Source: Hetaerina americana (taxonomy: Eukaryota > Arthropoda > Insecta > Odonata > Calopterygidae). Taken from it: 64,000 nt of DNA. Positions within the stretch are counted from its first letter, which is position 1. Each line of letters opens with the position of its first letter. Below the pieces are notes generated by a model, which was not told where the DNA came from, searched no databases, and saw nothing but the letters and a program-made list of their open reading frames with translations. The stretch lies in NCBI GenBank assembly GCA_022747635.1, contig JAKTNV010000238.1, positions 62,001-126,000 on the forward strand, given 5' to 3'. Made by a program: the position numbers and the translations under genes. Shown here in pieces: positions 56,237 to 64,000 of this stretch.

Positions 56237-56541
56237 GCGTGGACATAGTAGGGTTCGGTACGTGGAATCAAAGAGGGGCTTTCATTGCAATACATTTATT
56301 GGACTTACTACACAAGGAGTCCGGCCCGGAAGGAAAGAGGAAGCGTAGAGACAACAGCAGGTTCGGCCTCCTTAAGAGAATTCCACAACCTTTAGTGTCT
56401 TCAGTCACTGCTCTGCTTTGCTTATAGAGCAGTTTCTTGCAAGGGCTCTTGCGTTGCCCTTACACTGCCCCTTTCCAGCCTCCAAGGCTACTAAGGCGGG
56501 GAGAATTCTTCTGCGTTTTCAGTCGTATGATTTATTCCCGC
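56237..56541 (-). other. Jockey-2 3' untranslated region
   Basis: About 300 bases after the ORF2 stop; CCAATAAATG on the minus strand near 56300 may be the poly-A signal. No A-tail follows; the end at 56237 abuts Jockey-1. Confidence 0.5.
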
Positions 56542-57090
56542 TCAGAGCAGCCTTGGCTTCTTCTTTGCCATAAGGGTGTCTTTCTCGTCTTGGGATGCTA
56601 TGGGGCGCTTGTAGCGGTCCAATGGCCAGACCCTTATGTCGCCAACCCGGAGAATTACTTTTACTTCCGCTTCTGCCGCTTTTATGAAGAATTTTCCAGA
56701 TATTCTAGGCAGAAGGACGTCCAGGGTTTCCAGCTTTCCGTCCTCGTGCATATCGGAAACGCGGGCGTAACGACCGCGTGCCATGATGTCACGAAGAGCA
56801 GAATTCTGCACCACCTGAATTTGAGCGAGACTCGTTCGCGACACTCCTGACCGTACCGGAGCAGCGTACGTGATGACAGGCAGCACGCACGCTTGGTACA
56901 GTCTACGCTTCGTGTCCATGCTCAGGACCGGCGGGCGGATAATCGGCCGGAGCCGATTAAGCGCCGCGAATGCCTTTCTACGTACACGAAGCGCTTGGGC
57001 GTTCCAAAGGAGTTTCCGGTCCATCAGCACTCCGAGGTAGGTAACTTCGGAATCCCACGGTAGGGCAACTCCATTCACAGTTAGGTTCAC
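56542..57090 (-). pseudogene. Jockey-2 ORF2 C-terminal part
   Basis: 182 codons in the same frame as the RT, following the TGA. It reads VTYLGVLMDRKLLW, then ITYAAPVRSGVSRTS and VQNSALRDIMA, the usual post-RT helical region of Jockey ORF2. Ends at 56542. Without the stop, the two parts would be one protein. Confidence 0.8.
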
Positions 57091-58725
57091 TCATGTCGGC
57101 CGTCCATTTCCCGGATGGAAGCTGATCGCCTTCGTCTTCTGGGCGTTAACAGCAAAGCGCCATCGGCGGTACCATTCTAGGAGATCCGCCACAGCGCTCT
57201 CCAGTCTTCGCACCGCGGTCACCTTCTGCCAGGAGCAGCACAGGAGGGCCGTATCGTCGGCATAGAGAGACAGGATCTCGAGGTTCCCACGTGGAGTTGG
57301 AATGTCGTGGGAGTAGATATTGTAAAGCAGTGGTCCGAGGACTGATCCCTGGGGCACGCCGGCGGAGATCCGACGCACCATTGAATTCGCCCCGAGCCAT
57401 TGCACGGTGAATGTCCTGTCTCTCAAATAGGAGTGAACCATCCGAACAATCCAGGGTGGGAAATGGAGTCGTCTCATCTTCAACAAGAGAGCCGGATGCC
57501 AGACGCGATCGAACGCCTTACTGACGTCGAAGAAGGCCCCAGCAACCGCCCTATTCCTGTTGAAGCTGTCCGTGATGAAATCCGCCGCTCGCACCAGCCG
57601 ATGGACTGTGGAAGGCTGCGCACGGAAACCAAACTGCTCCTCCGGGAGGATGTCATTCTCCCGGACGAAATCAGTCAGCGGCCGTTGCAGCAGTCGCTCG
57701 AATATCTTACCGAAGCCTTCGAGCAAGGAGATAGGCCGGAGTTCTCCGGGACCCACCTCCAATTTCTGCGACTTCGGCAAGCAGACGATTCTCGTTCTCT
57801 CCAAGTGGTCGGGAAGTAGAAAATCCTGACACAGCCATTTAAGGAGCTTTGTCAGGGACCTCACCGCCGCCTTTGGAAGCTCCCGAATGACCACATTGGG
57901 AATGTTGTCGCTTCCCGGGGCCTTCCTCGTGCGGAGGCGACGTATTGCCTCTTTGACGTCCTTCTCGTCGAATCTCGGAATTTCCGAGGCGTCTTTCAGA
58001 TCGGCGTCTCCGGCTCTTTCAAACGCCTCGATTTCGTCTTCAATCTCGGCAGAAGCGGAATTCCCAGGATTGGGTGAAAAGCTGCAGACCAAGTGATCAG
58101 CGAGCAGTTCCGCCTTCTCCATGGGAGATCGTGCCTCCCTGTCTCCGTCGGTAATAATCGGGTCCAGTCTTTGAGGGGCCCGCAGCCTCCGGCATACCTT
58201 CCACACCGTCGGCAGGTCCTCGTTGCCGTCTTCCGAAAGGAGCTCTTCCCGCAGGTGCGCCTCCCAGTGGTCCGATCGGACCCCCCGGAGGGCATCCTGT
58301 ACCGCTACGTTGAGCTCTGAGAGCTGCCTTCTCACATCCGCTGTACGATATTTCTGCCATTGGCGCCGCACGTTGTTTCGACGGGCAATGAGGCCTCTAA
58401 CCACCGCTGGAAGTGGAACCCGAAGATACGATTTCCGTTGTTCCTTTAGCGGTATCGAGGCCTTCATTGCGCCGTCTATTGCAGAGGTGAAGTGGCTGAC
58501 CATTTGATCGGCCATCTCCGGTGAAGTCGGCTCCAGTGGCTCTCTTGGCAGCTCCTCAGCGATGACGTTGCGGAAACTGCTCCAGTCGGCCGACGACAGA
58601 TCCAATCGCCGGATGGAAGACAGCACTGGGATTCGGCTCCCCACTGCCAGGATGATCGGGTTGTGGTCCGACGACAGTTCCACGCAAGTGTATAAACTCA
58701 GGGACGTCCTTACATTGTGAGCCAT
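57091..58725 (-). CDS. Jockey-2 ORF2 reverse transcriptase
   Basis: An open frame of 544 codons. It begins at the endonuclease end (SSDHNPII at about residues 19-26). RT follows from ~250: RTRKAPGSDNIPNVVIREL, LRPISLLEGFGKIFERLL, EQFGFRAQPSTVHRLV, FFDVSKAFDRVWHPALL, GVPQGSVLGPLLYNIY and the catalytic LSLYADDTALL. All RT blocks look intact. A single in-frame TGA at 57091-57093 separates it from its C-terminal part. Confidence 0.85.
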   Translation of the reverse strand: MAHNVRTSLSLYTCVELSSDHNPIILAVGSRIPVLSSIRRLDLSSADWSSFRNVIAEELPREPLEPTSPEMADQMVSHFTSAIDGAMKASIPLKEQRKSYLRVPLPAVVRGLIARRNNVRRQWQKYRTADVRRQLSELNVAVQDALRGVRSDHWEAHLREELLSEDGNEDLPTVWKVCRRLRAPQRLDPIITDGDREARSPMEKAELLADHLVCSFSPNPGNSASAEIEDEIEAFERAGDADLKDASEIPRFDEKDVKEAIRRLRTRKAPGSDNIPNVVIRELPKAAVRSLTKLLKWLCQDFLLPDHLERTRIVCLPKSQKLEVGPGELRPISLLEGFGKIFERLLQRPLTDFVRENDILPEEQFGFRAQPSTVHRLVRAADFITDSFNRNRAVAGAFFDVSKAFDRVWHPALLLKMRRLHFPPWIVRMVHSYLRDRTFTVQWLGANSMVRRISAGVPQGSVLGPLLYNIYSHDIPTPRGNLEILSLYADDTALLCCSWQKVTAVRRLESAVADLLEWYRRWRFAVNAQKTKAISFHPGNGRPT

Positions 58726-59150
58726 CGCAATGCCTAAAACGTCCCCTCGTTCGTGCGTGGGTATCGCCGGTCCTTAGATGGTTAGGCCTTTTGCATCTGC
58801 TAGCTGACGCAGGGATACTCCTTTCGGGTTCGAGGACCGTGAATTCCAAGTAGTATGCTTGGCATTCAGGTCCCCCAAGATGACCGATGGTCCGCTGTCC
58901 CCCGCAAGGTACTGGATGAGATCCGGATCCCAAGGTTTCCCCCTGGTTTCCCAGGTTTTCGCCTAGGATCCCTGTCCGCCCTGTAGATGATCCAGCCAGG
59001 TAACCTCCAGGCGTCCGTTGGCCGAAGGTGCGTCTCATTGACAGCGGCGACTATGGCTCCCTTCTCCTGGAAGAACGCCCGTAATTCCTCGCGTCGGCGA
59101 AGAATTCCGTTGGCGTTCCATTGCGCAAGCAGGACGGGTCGTTCAGCCAT
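58560..59150 (-). pseudogene. Jockey-2 ORF2 endonuclease, internally deleted
   Basis: Starts at 59150 (MAERPVLLAQWNANGILRRR) with catalytic N and VNETHL (E). After GWIIYRADRD the frame changes and runs into ILGDLNAKHTTWNSRSSNPK in another phase, so roughly 80 residues of the domain between strands are missing. LSSDHNPII, at the start of the next frame, supplies the terminal SDH. Nicking activity is unlikely. Confidence 0.75.
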
Positions 59151-59617
59151 GGTTGGTTGAATTTCCGATCCTGCTGCGCACCAGCTCTTCCAGGAGTGAG
59201 AGGAGAAGTTTGCCCTGCATCAAGGTGACGAGTTTCTTCAAGGTGCATGCAATAACGGCAATTGTCTGCCATAATTCCTGGTCCTCTCTGTCTGGTGTCA
59301 GCGAGGACTCTGCGGAAACTGGAGACTTATCAGTTTTTGTCCCCTCTCTCCGTTTTTCCTGTTTCTGGCTTGGTTTTTCGCCTTCTTCACTTGCCGTTCG
59401 GAAGGTGTTCCCAAGCGCCCTCTGGGTTGGCTTCGTAATGGCTTTTCCTTATTTCTCGGTGGTGATCGGGGATTTCTTCTTCTGCTTCTTTTTCTTCTTC
59501 TTCCTTTCGGAAGAAAAAGGAAGGGTCACTTCCTTCGGAGGGAGGCTGTCGGGGGGGGACGAGTTCCCCTTGTTGGCCTCTCCTACGGCTGGCGCTGGTG
59601 GTGGTTCTCGGACCGCC

Positions 59618-61029
59618 TCAGAATCCCTGGGTGGATCTGTGATATCCACCTCCATGTTCCCCTCTTCTCCGGAGAGAGCCTGAACCTTGTCCTGAGAAGG
59701 GCCCTTCAGGATTGCGCCGTAGGTTGTAGCGTGATCGACTTGTCGGAATGGTTTTTGTCCCGGTTCCGCTGCCGGTTTTTGGACGCCTGCTTCCCTGGCG
59801 CTGGCTTGCGTGTGTTCGCCGCTCAGCCTCCTGAAAGGCGGGACACCGGCGAGAGACGGCCGTATGAGGTCCTCCGCAGTTCGCACAGATGGCATCATCT
59901 CCCCTTCCTCGGGAGCATTCCTTGACTGCGTGTGCTCCAGCACAGCGCATGCAGCGTTTCGCACACCAGCAAGCTATGCCGATGTGTCCAAACCGCATGC
60001 AGTTGCTGCACTGGAGTGGACCTCTGTCTCCACGGTAACGCTCCACATTGATGTAGCGGTGGAAGAGCTGGCGGATGTCCCCGGGGGCGATGGCCGATGG
60101 AGTCTTTACCACGTTCGCTACGTGGCGATCTATGGGGACCGGTTTTCCGTCCTCCGTGACCGTAAGGCGACGTACGCTACGAATTTCGTATCCGAGGGAT
60201 CTGAGTCCCTCGGATACCTTTTCGACTGCTATCCATCGAGAGATACCCTTGATCACAGCTTCATCCCTGGCGCCCTTTCAATGGGCTGCGAGTGGTGTTG
60301 GATTTTCTTGCTCTGCAGCAAGGAGAGCGCCTTTTCATGCCCCTCTCTGTTGGAGGTGATGATCCGGATTAAAGCTCTTTGAACTTCCAAGCCGAAAGCA
60401 TCACCTATGTCGCCCGACAGCTGGTCAATCAGTCCCTGGACGTCGGTGACCCCATAGACGACGATAGGTGGTGGTCGCAGCGTCTTAGGTGCCGGTGCCG
60501 GTAGAGGTGTGGCTTCCGGGACGCCTGCGTCGTTGGTCAGAAGCGGTTTCCTTTTCTTCCTCTTGGAAGAAACCAAGGTAAATCCGTCGTCGCCTTCCCC
60601 CTCCTCTGTGCTCAGCGCAAGCTCCGCCCTATCGTCTCCTTGAAGATTCGGCATCCGCGTAACCGCGGAATCTTCTGGCTTCTGGTTCCTTCCAGATGCC
60701 TTCTTTCGCTTGACGCCGCCTGCGGTGTCCTTCACCACCTGGCCCTGTAAAGGGCCGAGGTCTGCTGTTGCCTCCGCTGTCCCGCTTCGGGCCTTCGTCT
60801 CCTCCAAGCACTGCGACGGGCTGAGAGCCAAGGCTTCAACACCTGATGATGAATTTGCCGAAGGCTTAGATACCACCGGCAAAACAGCTGGAGGTTCTTT
60901 GCCTTGCGGACGATTATTCCCACGCTGTGTAATTCCCTTCGTGGACATGAAGTCTCCGAAGGAGTTGGCACGACGGGGCGTCTTCCTCCTCACCTGGACC
61001 ACCGGAAAAGCAGAGTTGCTAGAAGACAT
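59618..61029 (-). pseudogene. Jockey-2 ORF1 (gag-like, CCHC), one frameshift
   Basis: The likely start is 61029 (MSSSNSAFPVVQVRRK). The first frame (to 60253) ends in an RRM-like start reading PIVVYGVTDVQGLIDQL. A one-base shift near 60258 leads into IKGISRWIAVEKVSEGLRSL, then knuckles CSNCMRFGHIGIAC, CMRCAGAHAVKEC and CANCGGPHTAVSRRC, the last a hallmark of the Jockey group. It would coat element RNA. A Lys-rich stretch (about 59475-59520) continues in another frame. Confidence 0.8.
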
Positions 61030-61199
61030 CCGAAGAAAGTAGTAGGCTCTCGTCTGATGTCTCCTTGATTCTGGCAATCAAGTTGGGGCGCTCGGGGTTT
61101 ATATATGAATTCCCGGGTACAAAGACCGGGCGCCGAACTACGTATCATTAGCGGAAGGGGAGAGAGCAGGTTAACCTCGGTAGTGCGTGACTGTTTCCA

Positions 61200-62060
61200 C
61201 ATGTAAGCGCTTCACCTGCCTCTCCCCCTCCCCCTAGGATGACCAAAATGAGGAAACCCCATGTGAAGATGCAGACACTGAAGCTCAGCCCACTCCACCT
61301 CCTAAATCCCATATCCCTCCCATTTTTCTCTGCGACATAACCAAATGGCAAATTAAATACAATGAAGTCCGGCAAGCCTGCACAATTCCTCCTGTGGCAA
61401 ATCTCTTTTGCAATGAGATTCGGGTTCAATGCCAAACCATCTCCGACTTCAGAGCTGTCACTAAAAAACTCACCTCCATTAACTACGCATACTATACAGG
61501 TACGTACCAACTTCAATCAAACAAAAAGCCTCATTTTGTCCTTCGGGGAATACCCACAAATATCCCAAAAGAAGACATTGAAGAAGCTCTGGCGGACATT
61601 GGCTTCTCTGCGGAGAATACCTCTCAACTGCGTTCCACCCGACCAAACTTTTTTCAGAGTGCAGAAAGGGCGCCAACCCTAATGCCGAGCTCCCACGAAT
61701 CGTCCCCATCCCTCTCCTGCCCTACCAAGTCCGACTCCAGGTCTCCTCCTGCTCTAAAGAATTTCTAGAGCTAAATTTGGGTCTCCACCTTAAGACTTCG
61801 GTGGAACCATACAGACCTCCACCTTAACCTCCACAGTGCCTAAGTTGCCAATGCAATGGGCACACCTACAAGACGTGCGGCCTCCCACCTCAATGCACCG
61901 AATGTGCTGGCATTCACCATTATAGAGAATGCCAGAAACACAAAACCTCCCCAGCCAAATGCATAAACTGTGGTGGTCCACCCACAGCCAATTACAGAGG
62001 TTGCATTGTTCACTGTGAACTTCTCTTCCAACTGTGCAACACTAGAGAAGCCCTAAACTA
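61200..62060 (+). pseudogene. Jockey-1 ORF1, copy D
   Basis: Same RRM-like and knuckle blocks as copy B (KKPHFVLRGIPTNIPKEDIE; CTECAGIHHYREC; CINCGGP). In this copy the sequence after GGPP reads TANYRGCIVHC, the usual Jockey ending, where copy B has a stop. Frameshift near 61670 as in B. Confidence 0.75.
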
Positions 62061-63230
62061 CTTGGAGAAAAAGCTTGGCATGAGAAAATAAGTTCACTCT
62101 CACATAGGGATAATTTGGTATGGACCCTAGCCCGCTGTCTGTGAAGGAAAAAGGTACCCAGCCCGCCAATACCACATAATGGGAGAGCACTATACGATGA
62201 CAGCAACAAAGCAAATACCTCTGCCGACTCCTTCGAATGCATTTTTGAAAACAATAATACATCCTTGTTGGATTCAGAAGCGTTGATCAGCGTCTCTGGC
62301 CTGTCACTTTGCCCATTCCACATATTCCTGGAAATTACTCCTCAAGAACTTTACTCCATTATGTCCCACTCCAAAACCAAGTCATCACCAGGACCCGATC
62401 AAACCTCATACCTTGACCTAAAAAACCTTCCTAAATCTTTTATCAAACAACTATCAAATCCTCTCCTTTCTTTCAAACCGCACGTTCTTTGTAGCCCTTA
62501 ACAATGCCAAATCAACTACCCGGTCCATATCCGCAGGCTTTCCTCAAGGATCAATTTTGCCACCCATCCTATTCAACCTTTACATTAACGACCTCCCCTC
62601 CGACCCAAAAGCTACCTCTATGTGGATGACTCAGCTATAGCGTCAACTTCCTTTGACCCAAATCATGCCGCTAAAAATGTCCAAGAACACCTTAAGAGCA
62701 TAGCAGAGTGGATAACCGATTGGAAACTAACCATAAACACACAAAATGCATAAACGTAAACTACGCCAGAAAATGGAAGAATCCTCACATCACCGCTATC
62801 CACTATGGCAGGGAAATAATCCCCCAGGCATCAACGGCTAAATTTCTTGGTGTACAAATGGACAGTAAACTCACTTGGCAAGCACACACTCAACAAGGCT
62901 AATTCAGCCGCTTTCTTATTCTATACCCTCATAAAACTCACCAGTCCCCTTTGTCTTCTCACCAAGGTACTGTTATTTAAATCTATGATACGACCTATCT
63001 GAAGGCTACCCAGCCTGGGGTTCAATAGCCGCAACCAAATTGAAGAAAATGACATGCTTCCAAAATAATATTCTACGAACCCTTGCTAATGATGACTGGT
63101 TTGTAAGTAACTCAGATATTCACACGGATCTAAAAATACCGGACCTTCCAACATATCTAAGCGACCTAGCCACGTCATTTCAACAAGCAATAGGAAATAC
63201 TGGTAACCCATTATTAGAACCTTTATGAGA
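62061..63230 (+). pseudogene. Jockey-1 ORF2 remnant, copy D
   Basis: Mid-ORF2 (AWHEKISSLSH to SPGPDQTSYLDLKNLPKSFIK), a deletion of the RT core, then GFPQGSILPPILFNLYINDL and a box reading SYLYVDDSAI, then ARKWKNPHITAIHY and FLGVQMDSKLTWQAHTQQG. Several stops and shifts. Not functional. Confidence 0.75.
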
Positions 63231-64000
63231 TTACCCTGATAATCCCCATTTCAGATACAATTGTGCTAATGCAAGCATAAATGGGCAGTCATAATCTCCA
63301 AATATAATACTGTCACAAACTGCAATAAAATATACTCACTAGCTCAACTTCCCCCATAAACCGCTTATATCCTACAACCATTGATCAGCCTAGCTGGATA
63401 TTGGTATAAAATGCACCTAACAGCACAGTCCATAAGCATCGATTGGTTGGTCGGTAGCAGGACCCCCATTCTTCTTTCGCATCAACAACGACCAATGAAA
63501 AAACGTGGAAAAAGTGAAAGAATTTGTTTACGATTTAATCAGCATAATCAATATATTCAGAGAGAAAACGATTGAAGATGTATGGCATGTCGCAATTGGC
63601 TCATTCTAATTAAATTTATTTTATATAGAATGTTTTGTGTATTTAAAGCGAGAGAAACAGCAACATTTCTCCATAATTTTCGACATTTGAATTACAAACA
63701 CAGCGGCAAATGAAAGTTGCTCAGGATCAGTCACACGCAAATGAAGTCATCGACGATTTATAATTATTAATTCACGTTGAAAAACAGGATGACGAAAGAA
63801 CATGGGGATTAAAATGATATGACGTAGAAACTTAAGGCATGATTTACGAATTCTTTCAATCATATTTTTCAAACACAGGAAAATCTCCTCCCGTTCATAA
63901 AATCACATGTCTGTGTTTAGCGGCTGTGACATGCTTGGAAATGGCACCTCGCTTCTTTTCCAATCTTTTTGCTTGTTCCATCCCTTTTGGCACAACAAAC
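63231..64000 (+). repeat. Jockey-1 3' region, copy D
   Basis: Nearly identical to 7598-8362 up to the last base of the window. No gene. Confidence 0.65.

Larger units (their letters stand above)
56237..61194 (-). mobile_element. Jockey-type LINE, Jockey-2, nearly full length
   Basis: A minus-strand element, GC-rich. From 61194 leftward: leader, ORF1 (61029-59618), ORF2 (59150-56542), 3' region with AATAAA on the minus strand near 56300. No poly-A tail or TSD could be found, and the two flanks come from different parts of Jockey-1. Damage is light: one frameshift in ORF1, an internal gap in the endonuclease, one stop late in ORF2. Confidence 0.85.
61195..64000 (+). mobile_element. Jockey-1 copy D, internally deleted, runs off window
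   Basis: Begins inside ORF1 (ACATGTAAGCGCTTCACC) and shares both deletion junctions with copy B: ORF1 to mid-ORF2 at about 62060, and KSFIK to SNPLLSFK at about 62450. Unlike B it continues through the RT palm end, ORF2 C-terminus and 3' region to the window end. Confidence 0.8.

Overview
This window looks like a transposon graveyard from an animal genome, most likely an arthropod. No ordinary host gene could be supported. Nearly every stretch is a retroelement, a piece of one, or a copy of another part of the window. The arthropod reading is an inference. It rests on the mix of families: two Jockey-type LINEs with CCHC-knuckle ORF1, RTE-like LINEs, Penelope-like elements (PLEs) with GIY-YIG domains, piggyBac and tRNA-derived SINEs. 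The background is AT-rich and several inserted elements are clearly GC-richer. There are no operons, bacterial genes or CRISPR arrays.

Layout. 1-4780 (S1) is a mosaic: a minus-strand LINE with a PHD-type ORF1, an RTE 3' end, a minus LINE 3' end, an unclassified repeat (R), a PLE reverse-transcriptase (RT) fragment and a minus LINE RNase H fragment. The same mosaic recurs as S2 (11777-17760, with extra insertions, including a PLE at 14139-15661) and S3 (42896-47712). A Jockey LINE (Jockey-1) follows S1 at 4781 and S3 at 47713. 8560-9400 holds a piggyBac remnant and a tRNA-like SINE. 9491-11776 and 29248-31598 are a second duplicated pair: repeat R plus an LTR-like promoter block. 17760-23800 holds an inverted piece of R, an antisense RTE fragment, a ~145-bp tandem array and another PLE fragment.

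24000-27775 is a Gypsy element without RT (Gypsy-2). 27776-29247 is an internally deleted Jockey-1. 31600-34690 is a second Gypsy remnant (Gypsy-3), carrying a SINE with a 13-bp target-site duplication (TSD) and a tRNA-like foldback. 34690-36660 is the 5' part of a minus LINE. 37325-37439 is an (AT)n tract. 37441-40430 is the longest RTE copy. 40436-41700 is a decayed PLE.

48230-55219 is the youngest insertion: a Gypsy element (Gypsy-1) with matching 724-bp LTRs, a 4-bp TSD, a tRNA-Lys-type primer-binding site and a polypurine tract. Its long pol frame has intact RNase H and integrase catalytic residues but no protease and no RT catalytic core. It splits the S3 Jockey-1, and the S1 copy preserves the empty site. 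56237-61194 is a fairly intact minus-strand Jockey (Jockey-2). 61195-64000 is a second deleted Jockey-1.

The elements do not form a pathway. What can be read is a history of nested insertion, segmental duplication, internal deletion and likely movement in trans. The most unusual objects are the RT-less Gypsy-1, the PLE with inverted terminal repeats carrying hammerhead-like motifs, and the pair of Jockey-1 copies sharing two deletion junctions.
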